A stretch of DNA of 54,261 bases from an uncultured Lachnospiraceae bacterium (lineage in GTDB: Bacteria > Bacillota > Clostridia > Lachnospirales > Lachnospiraceae). A model generated the notes under the pieces. That model made no database searches. It worked only from the letters and a program-made list of their open reading frames with translations, and was not told the DNA's origin. Shown in pieces: positions 10,189 to 19,170 of the stretch (the stretch's first letter is position 1; each line of letters begins with the position of its first letter). The stretch covers positions 1 to 54,261 of the forward strand of contig CALWGM010000122.1 in NCBI GenBank assembly GCA_944380065.1, written 5' to 3'. Made by a program: the position numbers and the translations under genes.

Positions 10189-10782
10189 CTATAAACTGCC
10201 TTTCGTAGATAATACATCGGTAATCCTCGGGTCAAATGCGCACGCCTCATCCAGCGCTTTGCCAAACGCCTTAAACAGCGCTTCCGCCATATGGTGGTTG
10301 TTTCCCGCGGATAAGATTTTCAGATGGAGATTCATGCCTGCGGCGTAGGATACCGCGTAAAAAAATTCGCGGATCATCTCGGTATCCATATCCCCGATCC
10401 GGTCTGTCGTAAACTCTGCATCCATCACAAAATAGGGGCGGCCGGAAAGATCTGCGGCGCAGAGCGCCAGCGTCTCGTCCATAGGCAGGATCATACTGCC
10501 AAAACGGCGGATCCCTTTTTTATCCCCCAGCGCTTCCCGGATCGCAGTCCCCAGGACAATCCCCGTGTCCTCGATCGTGTGATGGCAGTCCACCGTCAGG
10601 TCGCCCTTTACCGTCACCTTCAGGTCAAAAAAACCATGCCTGGCAAACCCGGACAGCATATGGTCAAAAAAGCCGACCCCTGTGGAAATCTCCTGTTTTC
10701 CGCTGCCATCCAGGTTCAGAGACAGCGCGATATCCGTTTCATTCGTTTTTCTGTTTACAGAAGCGGTTCTGTCCTCTCTCAT
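10189..10782 (-). CDS. hisB: Imidazoleglycerol-phosphate dehydratase
   Basis: 197 residues, the single-function bacterial length. The two metal-binding histidine clusters typical of the family are present: FFDHML with [10 protein letters not shown], and [17 protein letters not shown]. It converts imidazole glycerol phosphate to imidazole acetol phosphate using two manganese ions in a 24-subunit cage. The ATG overlaps the hisD stop codon as ATGA, pointing to translational coupling. Sixth step of the pathway; the enzymes that make its substrate (HisA, HisH, HisF) are not encoded in this operon. Confidence 0.96.
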   Translation of the reverse strand: MREDRTASVNRKTNETDIALSLNLDGSGKQEISTGVGFFDHMLSGFARHGFFDLKVTVKGDLTVDCHHTIEDTGIVLGTAIREALGDKKGIRRFGSMILPMDETLALCAADLSGRPYFVMDAEFTTDRIGDMDTEMIREFFYAVSYAAGMNLHLKILSAGNNHHMAEALFKAFGKALDEACAFDPRITDVLSTKGSL

Positions 10783-12095
10783 TTTTCCTCTCCTTCGGAA
10801 TCCTCATCTTCAAAACGCACCAGCACCGAATTCGCGTGGGCTGTCAGATGCTCGCACGCTGCAAACTGGGCGATATCCTGATAAACATTCTGCAGCGCCT
10901 CCCTGGAATAATAAATGATGCTGGATTTTTTCACAAAATCGTCCACAGACAGCGGTGAGAAAAACTTCGCCGTGCCGTTGGTGGGCAGCACATGGTTCGG
11001 ACCGGCAAAATAATCCCCCAAGGGTTCGCTGGAATATTCCCCGATAAAGATCGCCCCTGCGTTCCTGATCCTGGTCATCACGTCGAAGGCATTGGCGGTA
11101 ACGATCTCCATATGCTCCGACGCGATCTCGTTCGCAGTCTCGATGGCCGTGTCCAGATCCGGCGCCACCAAAATATAGCCGTAATTCTCCAGGGACTTCC
11201 TGATGATTTCCTTTCTGGAAAGTTCTGCCGTAAAACGGTCCACTTCCTCCGATACCATTTTTGCAAATGCCTCGCTGGTGGTAATCAGGATCGCGGACGC
11301 CAGCTCATCATGCTCCGCCTGGGACAGCAGGTCTGCCGCCACATAACGCGGATTGGCCGTCTCATCCGCCAGCACTAAGATCTCGCTGGGTCCGGCAATG
11401 GAATCGATACTCACATGGCCGAACACCGCTTTTTTCGCAAGGGCCACGTAAATGTTGCCGGGTCCTACGATCTTATCCACCTTCGGGATACTCTCCGTTC
11501 CGAACGCCATGGCGGCGATGGCCTGCGCGCCCCCGATCTTAAAGATCCGGTCCGCCCCGGCCTCCCGGGCAGCCACCAGTGTTGCCGGCGTAACCTTCCC
11601 GTCCCTGCCGCAGGGAGTTGTCATGATAATGGTCTCTACTCCCGCCACCTTTGCCGGGATGATATTCATCAGCACCGAGGAGGGATACGCAGCTTTCCCG
11701 CCGGGAACGTAAACGCCTGCCCTGGCAATGGGGGTCACCTTCTGCCCCAGCATCGTTCCCGGGATGGAGCTGTCAAACCAGCCGTACTGTTTCTGTTTTT
11801 CATGGTAAACGCGGATATTTTCTTTTGATTTCCGTATCACATGCAGAAGCTCCGGCTGTACCTGCCGGTAGGCTTCGGCAATCTCCTCTTCCGTCACCTC
11901 CACCGTTTCCGCCGTCAGACGGACTCCGTCAAACTTCTCTGTACAGGCAAACACAGCCCGGTCCCCGTGTTCCCGCACATCCGCGATAATTTCATTGACG
12001 CTGTTTTCATACTGTGTATACTGGTTCGGGCTTCTCTTCAGAAGATCCGTTAAAATCCGATGGATGGTTTCTCTGTCTAATTTCAAAATACGCAT
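10779..12095 (-). CDS. hisD: Histidinol dehydrogenase
   Basis: 438 residues, normal length. Characteristic stretches include ARAGVYVPGGKAAYPS, DKIVGPGNIYV, DSIAGPSEI and the zinc/substrate region AEHDE and HVLPTNGTAK. The enzyme performs the last two steps of the pathway, oxidising histidinol to histidine with two NAD and one zinc. AAGGAG lies eight bases before the ATG, and the gene overlaps the end of hisG by 13 bases, so coupled translation is likely. Confidence 0.97.
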   Translation of the reverse strand: MRILKLDRETIHRILTDLLKRSPNQYTQYENSVNEIIADVREHGDRAVFACTEKFDGVRLTAETVEVTEEEIAEAYRQVQPELLHVIRKSKENIRVYHEKQKQYGWFDSSIPGTMLGQKVTPIARAGVYVPGGKAAYPSSVLMNIIPAKVAGVETIIMTTPCGRDGKVTPATLVAAREAGADRIFKIGGAQAIAAMAFGTESIPKVDKIVGPGNIYVALAKKAVFGHVSIDSIAGPSEILVLADETANPRYVAADLLSQAEHDELASAILITTSEAFAKMVSEEVDRFTAELSRKEIIRKSLENYGYILVAPDLDTAIETANEIASEHMEIVTANAFDVMTRIRNAGAIFIGEYSSEPLGDYFAGPNHVLPTNGTAKFFSPLSVDDFVKKSSIIYYSREALQNVYQDIAQFAACEHLTAHANSVLVRFEDEDSEGEEK

Positions 12096-12763
12096 AACTG
12101 TTTCTCCTTTTCAATCTCCTGCTGTGCAGATAAAATCCCCCGCAGGTCGGCAATCAGTTTCGAGATCCGCTGCTGTTCCAGCTTCATGCTCACCGGATTC
12201 ACCACCATGCGGGCGGACAGGGGGCAGACCTCCTCTAAAACCACCAGCCCGTTCTCCCGCAGCGTGGAACCGGTCTCCACAATATCTACGATCACATCCG
12301 CCAGACCCACGATGGGAGCCAGTTCAATCGAGCCGTTCAGCTTGATGATCTCCACCGTCTGGTGCTTTTTATTATAAAAATAATCCTTCGCGATTTTCGG
12401 ATACTTGGTCGCCACCCGGATCTGTTCATGATGGCGCAGCAGATCCCTGGCGGATTCCGGTCCGCAGACGCACATCCGGCAGGCGCCGAATCCCAGATCC
12501 AGAACTTCGTAAATATTGCGCCCCTCCTGCAGGATGGTATCCCGTCCCACAATGCCGATATCCGCCGCGCCATACTCCACATAAGTGGGGACATCCGGGC
12601 CTTTGGCCAGGAAAAAACGCAGCTTCAGCTCTTCGTTGACAAAAATCAGTTTTCTGGTGTCCTTATCTTTCATTTCCTCACAGGAAATGCCGATCTGCTC
12701 AAACATTTTCAGTGTTGTTTTCGCCAGACGGCCTTTCCCCAGTGCAAACGTCAAATATCTCAT
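12083..12763 (-). CDS. hisG: ATP phosphoribosyltransferase catalytic subunit, short form
   Basis: 226 residues. The short HisG lacks the C-terminal regulatory domain of the long form and needs HisZ, encoded just upstream. MRYLTFALGKGRL is the usual opening; GAADIGIVGRD and the PRPP-loop stretch DIVETGSTLRENGL are present. It commits ATP and PRPP to histidine synthesis and, with HisZ, is feedback-inhibited by histidine. The start at 12763 is chosen from the conserved N-terminus and a GGGG site seven bases upstream. Confidence 0.95.
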   Translation of the reverse strand: MRYLTFALGKGRLAKTTLKMFEQIGISCEEMKDKDTRKLIFVNEELKLRFFLAKGPDVPTYVEYGAADIGIVGRDTILQEGRNIYEVLDLGFGACRMCVCGPESARDLLRHHEQIRVATKYPKIAKDYFYNKKHQTVEIIKLNGSIELAPIVGLADVIVDIVETGSTLRENGLVVLEEVCPLSARMVVNPVSMKLEQQRISKLIADLRGILSAQQEIEKEKQLCVF

Positions 12764-12849
12764 CTCTGTACCCCGTTCTCTGTTTGAAATCAAATGCTGT
12801 TGTATCCCTTCCGCCGGCAAAGACCCTGCCTGCCGCATGTTCCGGAAAG

Positions 12850-14034
12850 TCAGATATAATAAATCACATCCTGGATCCGGAACTGTCCGGCCCGCTGCCG
12901 GTAAGATTCCGCCGTATTTTCATCTGTGACCGGCATCATCTCCACATGTTCCCCTTCCCGGCGCAAAACAAGCGCGTCACGGATCGCCTCATCCCGGCGT
13001 TTTTCGCTGTAAACAAACCATTTCGTTTTATTTTCAAACGGAATACGGATATTCTGGCGCTGCAGCGCGTTCATCAGCTGGTCGATCACGATCACGAAGC
13101 CGATGGCCGGAGCGGATTTCCCGAAATATTCCAGAAGACGGTCATAGCGCCCGCCCTTTACCACAGCCTCCCCGCTGCCGAAGGTATACCCGGAAAAAAT
13201 AATCCCCGTATAATAATTCAGGCCGGAAACCATGGCCATCTCATAGAAAACATACTGATCCACCCCGTAGACCCGCAGCAGATCCTCTAACTGTTCCAGC
13301 CGCTTTAAGGCAGCGCAGATCTTCGGAAAGTCCCTGGCCCGCTCCTGTGCCTCCGTGATCTTCTCCCGGGTCAGCATCACATCCTTCAAAAGCCCGAACA
13401 GATAGTTCAGGTCGTCCCCCAGGCCGCAGTGGCTGATGATATCCTCCACACCGTAAAAATTCCGGTTCAGCAGCAGTTCCCGGATCTCCTCTTCTGTATC
13501 CTCCCCAAGGTCTGCCGCTTCAAAAAGACCTTTCAGAAAATCCACATGTCCCACGCTGATCTGGAATTCCTTTAATCCTGCTTTTAGAAGAAGCTGCACC
13601 GTCAGCGCAATCATCTCGGCGTCCGCCCCCACCGATCCGTCCCCGATCAGCTCCGCGCCCGACTGGGTCGTTTCCTTTAACAGCCCCTGATAACTGCTGT
13701 TGTTGATAAACGTATTCCCCTGATAGCAGAAACGGATCGGCGTCGTATCTTCCATATAATATTTGGACGCGCAGCGCGCAATAGACGGCGTGAAATCCGG
13801 ACGGAGCACCAGCGTGTTGCCCTCCCGGTCAAAGAACTTATACAGATCCTTCGACGGGGTCGTACCGATTTCCTTCCCGAAAATATCAAAAAACTCAAAG
13901 GTCGGCGTCTGGATCGGATGAAACCCGTAAGACTGGAACACCCGGTGCAGACGGTTTTCCAGAATAAGCTTTCTCTCACATTCGTCACTGTAAATATCCC
14001 TGACGCCCTCCGGCGTATGTAATAACTGATTCAA
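12850..14034 (-). CDS. hisZ: ATP phosphoribosyltransferase regulatory subunit
   Basis: 394 residues from a TTG start at 14034, preferred because AGGAGGAG lies six bases upstream and the protein then opens LNQLLHTPEGVRDIY, the class-II synthetase-like beginning of HisZ. A longer frame back to 14127 has no ribosome site and would lie in the leader. HisZ is a paralogue of histidyl-tRNA synthetase that lacks aminoacylation and forms an octamer with HisG to confer activity and histidine inhibition. VLRPDFTPSIAR and the GGRYD loop of the HisRS fold are visible. First gene of the his operon. Confidence 0.92.
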   Translation of the reverse strand: MNQLLHTPEGVRDIYSDECERKLILENRLHRVFQSYGFHPIQTPTFEFFDIFGKEIGTTPSKDLYKFFDREGNTLVLRPDFTPSIARCASKYYMEDTTPIRFCYQGNTFINNSSYQGLLKETTQSGAELIGDGSVGADAEMIALTVQLLLKAGLKEFQISVGHVDFLKGLFEAADLGEDTEEEIRELLLNRNFYGVEDIISHCGLGDDLNYLFGLLKDVMLTREKITEAQERARDFPKICAALKRLEQLEDLLRVYGVDQYVFYEMAMVSGLNYYTGIIFSGYTFGSGEAVVKGGRYDRLLEYFGKSAPAIGFVIVIDQLMNALQRQNIRIPFENKTKWFVYSEKRRDEAIRDALVLRREGEHVEMMPVTDENTAESYRQRAGQFRIQDVIYYI

Positions 14035-14158
14035 GCAAATCTCCTCCTGGATAAAGAATATGGCAGACAGACGGTTTCTCCGACGCCCCGGACAGGTGCG
14101 GTTCATCGCCGGCCTCCACTTTAGCATGCTACCATGTTACCATGCGAAACACGTGATT

Positions 14159-14187
14159 ATTATATGGGATTCCGGGCGGCTTGTCAA
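14159..14187 (-). promoter_or_regulatory. Consensus sigma-A promoter of the his operon
   Basis: TTGACA, exactly 17 bases, TATAAT on the minus strand: a perfect consensus. The -35 box overlaps the recU stop codon. The leader to hisZ is about 120 bases; no T-box core (AGGGTGG) and no histidine-rich leader peptide was found, so regulation by attenuation is not apparent. Confidence 0.93.
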
Positions 14188-14717
14188 TCCCTGTCGTGCA
14201 GATCCTTCTGCAGCAGCTCCAGATAGGGAACTAAAAGCCCGCCGTGGCCGGTAAAAAAGTAATCCCCGTCCAGTTCCTCCAGGCGGAAGCTTTTGCGCCC
14301 GCCGGACGTCTGCCTCTCCCAGAATTCTTTCAGACGCCGGAACGTCAGATAGTAAAAACAGTCCCGGTGGCTGTAAAACAGGATCAGAAACGCCACGCCG
14401 CCCTGTTTTTCAAAATTTTCCATAAAACGGATCTGGTGTTCATGGACATTGTGCAGCGGAAAGGTGTCTGTCCGGCATTCCTTTGCGTCAAAACAGACCG
14501 GGATTCCCTGCACGGCGCCAATATAATCCACCGTACTTTTCTGGTCAAAATAAGCCAGGGTAATGTGCCGGTTTTCTTTGTCAATCCGGATGGGTGTGAT
14601 GGGGGTTGGGATTTTCTGGATCAGGGCCAGTCCGTTTTCCAGATATTTCTCGTTTGTCAGATTAATAAATTCCTCCAGGGTAGATCCCCGGAGGCCTCTT
14701 GAATTCCATGTAGGCAT
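14184..14717 (-). CDS. recU: Holliday junction resolvase RecU
   Basis: 177 residues, the usual length. MPTWNSRGLRGSTLE at the N-terminus, and the nuclease core STVDYIG with CFDAKEC, holding the Asp and Glu/Lys metal-binding residues of the PD-(D/E)XK-like fold. A central stalk (HNVHEHQIRFM) follows. RecU cuts four-way junctions symmetrically and modulates RecA in Firmicutes. RuvA and RuvB are encoded elsewhere in this window, completing the branch-migration and resolution set. GGAG lies seven bases before the ATG. Its stop codon overlaps the his promoter. Confidence 0.95.
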   Translation of the reverse strand: MPTWNSRGLRGSTLEEFINLTNEKYLENGLALIQKIPTPITPIRIDKENRHITLAYFDQKSTVDYIGAVQGIPVCFDAKECRTDTFPLHNVHEHQIRFMENFEKQGGVAFLILFYSHRDCFYYLTFRRLKEFWERQTSGGRKSFRLEELDGDYFFTGHGGLLVPYLELLQKDLHDRD

Positions 14718-14738
14718 AACTTTTCTCCAAAATGGGAT

Positions 14739-15404
14739 CTATAAAATCCCGCGGTTTAAAAACTCCGGGGCGTCATAATACAGAATCCGCTCCCGCAGGC
14801 AGGAAAACTGTCCATGTTCCAGACGGATCTGATTAATACTGCAGTTTGGCTGGCTCACATTCCAGAATTCGTCCAGCGGCGTTTCCCGGATCAGCGCCAG
14901 GAATGCCCGGATCACCGTTCCGTGACAGAGCACCAGCACCCGCCTGAGTTCCTTTTCCTGTTCCAGCGGGAGCAGCACTTCCTTCAGGAAACTGCCGATT
15001 CTGAGAAACAGGTGCTCATAACTCTCCCCGGTGGGATCCGGAATGTAAGCAGACGGTCTGGAGAAACAGTTGACAATATTGCTGTCTGTCTTTTTGATTT
15101 CCCGCAGCACCTGTCCTTCGTATTTACCAAAACACATCTCCCGCAGCCGGTCGTCCACAAAGAAAGACGGTTCCGGGGCCTGGGGATTCATCGCCTTTTC
15201 CCGGATGATCCCGGCTGTTTCCACCGCTCTTGAAAGAGGACTGGTATAAATCCGGTCGAACAAAATCCCGTCCCGCAAAAACCCGTCCCCGGAAAGGACT
15301 GCCAGTTCTTTCCCTGTTTCCGTCAGCTCAATATCCGAGCTCCCCTGTATTTTCCCTGCCCTGTTCCAGGCTGTTTCCCCATGGCGCATGATATAAATAT
15401 CCAT
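14739..15404 (-). CDS. Histidine phosphatase (phosphoglycerate-mutase-like)
   Basis: 221 residues with the catalytic RHGETAWN motif at 7-14 and a second histidine in VLCHGTVIRAF near 165, plus the phosphate-pocket arginine in SPLSRAVETA. These define the branch-1 histidine phosphatase superfamily (GpmB/CobC/PhoE-like). The reaction passes through a phosphohistidine; substrate specificity cannot be predicted. It sits in a run of minus-strand genes between a pseudouridine synthase and recU. Confidence 0.85.
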   Translation of the reverse strand: MDIYIMRHGETAWNRAGKIQGSSDIELTETGKELAVLSGDGFLRDGILFDRIYTSPLSRAVETAGIIREKAMNPQAPEPSFFVDDRLREMCFGKYEGQVLREIKKTDSNIVNCFSRPSAYIPDPTGESYEHLFLRIGSFLKEVLLPLEQEKELRRVLVLCHGTVIRAFLALIRETPLDEFWNVSQPNCSINQIRLEHGQFSCLRERILYYDAPEFLNRGIL

Positions 15405-15446
15405 TCTGCTTCGTCCTTCCTTTCTGCCTGCCCCGCTCCGGCGGGA

Positions 15447-16457
15447 TCAGGTTCCGATCTTCTTCGGTAAACCGGCCGCCTGTTTTAACCAGTGTTCCGC
15501 TGTCCGGAACTCCTGCGGCGCCTCTGTTTCGATCACTTTCCCATCCGGGAATTCCATCCGGCAGGCGCACAGAAGCTGTCCCCGGATTCCCGTTTCCCGG
15601 TACAGCTTCTGGTTCAGCTTCCGGTCTCCGTATTTTCCGTCGCCCAAAATCGGATATCCCTCCGAGGCCAGATGCGCCCGGATCTGATGGGAGCGCCCGG
15701 TGATCAGGTGTACTTCTAAAAGAGTTCCGTTCCCAAAATACGCCAGCGGACGGTAGGCCGTTTCAATCCAGTCGCCTCCCGACTCCTTCGTAATCTCCAC
15801 CTGATTGGTTTTATGGTTTTTCACCAGATATCCGGTCAGATGGCAGGGACTCTCAACGATCCCGGACACCAGCGTCCGGTAAAATTTTTTCACCGAACGG
15901 CTCTTTAACAGGACAGACATTTCCTGCAGCCCGCGGACGGTTTTCCCGGCGATCAGAAGCCCGCTGGTATTCCGGTCCAGCCGGTTGCAGACGGAGGGCC
16001 GAAAAGTACGCAGCTCGGCACGGGTCAGCGCCCCGCTCTCCAGCAGATAATCAATGATCCGCTCATTGGCAGAATAATCCCCGGCATCCGCCTTCTGCGA
16101 AAGCATCCCGGCCGGCTTGTGGATCACTAAGATATCCTGATCCTCATAGACGATTTTCAGCGGGATCGCCCGGTCCCTGTGACCTGCCTCCGTCAGGGCG
16201 CCGCCGGATGGTTCCGGTTTTTCTTCCCCCGGCAGAGCGGAAGCAAATTTGGCAAATGTATCGTCCGCCAGATAGATGCGGACGGCATCGGCCGGTTTTA
16301 AGATCTCCTGTCCGGCAGCCTTTTTCCCGTTCAGCACGATATTCTTTTTGCGGAGCATCTTATATACGAAGCTCCGCGGCGCCCGGTCCAGCACCTTGAA
16401 CAGATATTTATCCATGCGCTGCCCGGCTTCCTTTTCTGATATTAAAAATTCTTTCAT
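15447..16457 (-). CDS. RluC/RluD-family 23S rRNA pseudouridine synthase
   Basis: 336 residues. An S4 RNA-binding domain (about 13-75, MDKYLFKVL and SFVYKMLRKKNIVLNG) precedes the catalytic domain, which contains VCNRLDRNTSGLLIAGKT with the nucleophilic aspartate, LVIHKPAGM and the GRSHQIRAHL loop. Such enzymes isomerise specific uridines in large-subunit rRNA. The exact site (RluC-type or another) is not certain from sequence alone. A stretch of about 20 residues after the S4 domain is low-complexity. Confidence 0.88.
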   Translation of the reverse strand: MKEFLISEKEAGQRMDKYLFKVLDRAPRSFVYKMLRKKNIVLNGKKAAGQEILKPADAVRIYLADDTFAKFASALPGEEKPEPSGGALTEAGHRDRAIPLKIVYEDQDILVIHKPAGMLSQKADAGDYSANERIIDYLLESGALTRAELRTFRPSVCNRLDRNTSGLLIAGKTVRGLQEMSVLLKSRSVKKFYRTLVSGIVESPCHLTGYLVKNHKTNQVEITKESGGDWIETAYRPLAYFGNGTLLEVHLITGRSHQIRAHLASEGYPILGDGKYGDRKLNQKLYRETGIRGQLLCACRMEFPDGKVIETEAPQEFRTAEHWLKQAAGLPKKIGT

Positions 16458-16488
16458 GTCCCTGTTTTACACAATCTTTCTGCCGCCG

Positions 16489-18429
16489 CTATTTTTTCCT
16501 GTGGATATTGCGGATCGTCTTTTTCTTTTTCGGCCGCCCCTGGCGGCTGTCCTTCTGCCGGTACGCAGGCGTCTGACCCTTCCCCCGGTATCCGTCCCGG
16601 CCGGAAGAATCCCCTGTTCCTTTCTGCCGCCCGTTTTTCGGCGGCCGGATCAGGCATTTCGGGCCGTAACCAATCAGATCCGTCCGGTGCGCCCGGTGGA
16701 GCGCTTCATAGACCAGATCATAATTTTTCGGATTTCTGTACTGGATCAGCGCCCGCTGCATTGCCTTTTCATGGGGATTGTTGGTCACATATACCTTCTT
16801 CATCGTGCGCGGATCCAGCCCCGTATAGTACATACAGGTAGAGATCGTGGAAGGCGTGGGATAAAAATCCTGCACCTGCTCCGGCATGTAGCCCAGATCC
16901 CGCAGATATTCTGCCAGTTCCACCGCCTCCTTCAGGGTTGACCCGGGATGGGAAGACATCAGGTAGGGAACCAGATACTGTTTTTTCCCCAACCGCTCAT
17001 TGATCTGTTTGTATTCTTCCCGGAAACGGTTATAAACCGCCACCTTCGGTTTGCCCATCAGCGACAGGACAGAGTCGGAAATATGCTCCGGCGCCACCTT
17101 CAGCTGCCCGCTGACATGGTGCTCGCACAGTTCCCGGAAAAATGCCCGGTCCGGATCGCAGAGCAGATAGTCAAAACGGATCCCGGAACGGATAAAGACC
17201 TTTTTCACGTTCGGCAGGGCGCGCAGCTTCCGCAGAAGCTCCAGATAATCCGAATGGTCTACCGTCAGGTTCGGACACGGCTCCGGAAACAGGCACTGAC
17301 GGTTGGTGCATACGCCCTTCGTCAGCTGCTTTTCACAGGAGGGATGGCGGAAGTTGGCCGTCGGCCCGCCCACATCGTGGATATAACCCTTGAAATCAGG
17401 CTCCCAGACCATCCGGGAAGCCTCCTGCAGGATCGATTCGTGGCTCCTGGTCTGGATCACCCGCCCCTGATGGAAGGTCAGGGCGCAGAAACTGCAGCCG
17501 CCAAAACAGCCGCGGTTGCTGACCAGGCTGAAGCGCACTTCCTCGATGGCCGGAACGCCGCCTGCCTCCGCATAGGACGGATGCCAGGTGCGCATATACG
17601 GCAGAGAATACACATAATCCATTTCGCTGGTGGACAGAGGCTTCGCAGGCGGGTTCTGCACCACATAGCATTTGTTGGGATACGGTTCGATCAGCCGTCT
17701 GGCCGTCACCGCGTCCGTGTTGCAGTACTGGGTATAAAAGCTTTTTGCGTAAGCCTCCCTGCTGTTTCGGATCTCCTCAAAAGAGGGGAGCGTGAGGCTG
17801 TCGTACACCTCCTCCGGATGGCTGGTTTTATAAACGGTTCCGTCGATATAGGTAAGATCTCTGATATTGATCCCGCTTTTCAGCCCCTCAGCCATTTCCA
17901 CAATGCTGCGCTCCCCCATCCCGTAGAGCAGCAGATCCGCCCCCGCGTCAAGAAGAATGGACCGTTTGACCCGGTTCGACCAGTAATCATAATGCCCCAG
18001 GCGGCGGAGGCTGGCTTCCAGCCCGCCGATCACCAGCGGCGTGTGCTTGTAGGTCCGGCGGATCAGGTTGCAGTAAACCACCGTGGCGTAATCCGGCCGT
18101 TTTCCCATCACGCCCCCGGGGGTAAACGCATCTGTCTGGCGCCGCTTTTTCGAGACGGAATAGTGATTCACCATGGAATCCATATTTCCGGCGGTCACCA
18201 GGAACGCCAATTTTGGCTCCCCCAGCACGGTGATGCTGTCGGGATCCTTCCAGTCCGGCTGGGAGATGATTCCCACGGTAAATCCCTTTGCCTCCAGCAT
18301 ACGGCTGATGATGGCATGTCCGAAAGAGGGATGGTCCACATAGGCATCCCCGATCACATAAACAAAATCAAACTGTTTGATCCCCCGCGCTTCCATATCC
18401 GCGCAGCAGACAGGTAAAAAGTCTCTCAT
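16489..18429 (-). CDS. YgiQ-family radical SAM protein (UPF0313)
   Basis: 646 residues. The N-terminal region opens MRDFLPVCCADMEARG, the central radical-SAM motif is NRGCFGGCSFCALTFHQG (CxxxCxxC cluster ligands, near residue 300), and the C-terminus ends in a Lys/Arg-rich tail of about 45 residues. The family binds a 4Fe-4S cluster and AdoMet; no reaction is established. AGGGGAGA lies six bases before the ATG. It follows the HAD gene by 22 bases in the same orientation. Confidence 0.93.
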   Translation of the reverse strand: MRDFLPVCCADMEARGIKQFDFVYVIGDAYVDHPSFGHAIISRMLEAKGFTVGIISQPDWKDPDSITVLGEPKLAFLVTAGNMDSMVNHYSVSKKRRQTDAFTPGGVMGKRPDYATVVYCNLIRRTYKHTPLVIGGLEASLRRLGHYDYWSNRVKRSILLDAGADLLLYGMGERSIVEMAEGLKSGINIRDLTYIDGTVYKTSHPEEVYDSLTLPSFEEIRNSREAYAKSFYTQYCNTDAVTARRLIEPYPNKCYVVQNPPAKPLSTSEMDYVYSLPYMRTWHPSYAEAGGVPAIEEVRFSLVSNRGCFGGCSFCALTFHQGRVIQTRSHESILQEASRMVWEPDFKGYIHDVGGPTANFRHPSCEKQLTKGVCTNRQCLFPEPCPNLTVDHSDYLELLRKLRALPNVKKVFIRSGIRFDYLLCDPDRAFFRELCEHHVSGQLKVAPEHISDSVLSLMGKPKVAVYNRFREEYKQINERLGKKQYLVPYLMSSHPGSTLKEAVELAEYLRDLGYMPEQVQDFYPTPSTISTCMYYTGLDPRTMKKVYVTNNPHEKAMQRALIQYRNPKNYDLVYEALHRAHRTDLIGYGPKCLIRPPKNGRQKGTGDSSGRDGYRGKGQTPAYRQKDSRQGRPKKKKTIRNIHRKK

Positions 18430-18451
18430 CGTCCGTCTCCCCTATCAGAAA

Positions 18452-19165
18452 TCACATCATTCGCCCCTGCCGCCAGCCCGGGCGGCAGATGGAATCTGTT
18501 TTGACAATATCTGTAAAATCAGAGATAAAAAAATCCGCCATCTGCTTTTTCTCTTCCCAGAGCTCCGCGGAATAGGCATCCTCCACCGCGCAGGTGTCCA
18601 TCCCGGCATTTTTCCCGGCCAGGATCCCCATGGGCAGATCTTCAAATACCAGGCAGGACTCCGGGGCAACGCCCAATTTTCCGGCAGTCGCCAGATACAC
18701 ATCCGGCGCCGGTTTCCCTCTGTTTACCTCACAGGAGGTGGTAACGGCGTCGATCATCCCGTTTAAATGCCGTGCCTTTAAAAACACATCCACTAACAGT
18801 GTGGAATTGCTGGTGGCGATCCCGGTGCGGAGCCCATTCTGCTTCAGAAGCTCTAAAAACGGCAGCGCCCCCGGCTTCAACGGCGTTTTGGTCCGGTACT
18901 TTTCCATCGCCATCCGGTTCCACACAGCCTTGACCTCCTCCACCGTCTCCGCCATATGATAGGTCTTCACAAAATATTCCGCTGTCTCTGTAAAACTCAT
19001 GCCCTCAATTTCTTTATGTAAGGTATCCGGAAACTCCATGCCGCGGCTGCGGAAAAAATCACGGTCGATTTCCTCCCACACCCACATAGAATCCACTAAG
19101 GTTCCGTCCATATCAAAAATCACGGCGTCATACCGCGTGAAAATCTCTCTCAATTCAGGTTTCAT
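18452..19165 (-). CDS. HAD hydrolase, beta-phosphoglucomutase/phosphatase-like
   Basis: 237 residues from the ATG at 19165, five bases after the upstream stop codon. Motif I VIFDMDGTLVDS with the nucleophilic aspartate and acid/base aspartate, motif II GIATSNST, motif III lysine in NRGKPAPDVY, and motif IV FEDLPMGILAG are all present, with a helical cap between motifs I and II. This places it in the HAD-IA subfamily with beta-phosphoglucomutases and sugar-phosphate phosphatases. The physiological substrate is unknown. Confidence 0.88.
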   Translation of the reverse strand: MKPELREIFTRYDAVIFDMDGTLVDSMWVWEEIDRDFFRSRGMEFPDTLHKEIEGMSFTETAEYFVKTYHMAETVEEVKAVWNRMAMEKYRTKTPLKPGALPFLELLKQNGLRTGIATSNSTLLVDVFLKARHLNGMIDAVTTSCEVNRGKPAPDVYLATAGKLGVAPESCLVFEDLPMGILAGKNAGMDTCAVEDAYSAELWEEKKQMADFFISDFTDIVKTDSICRPGWRQGRMM

Positions 19166-19170
19166 ATCTT

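Noticed and set aside
14035..14158. T-box or histidine leader peptide before hisZ
   Set aside because: The leader is too short for a T-box, lacks the AGGGTGG core, and has no run of His codons.
16948..18417. A 489-codon open frame on the plus strand opposite the YgiQ gene
   Set aside because: Shadow of the YgiQ frame; composition is rich in His, Arg and Pro, and no start signal is present.
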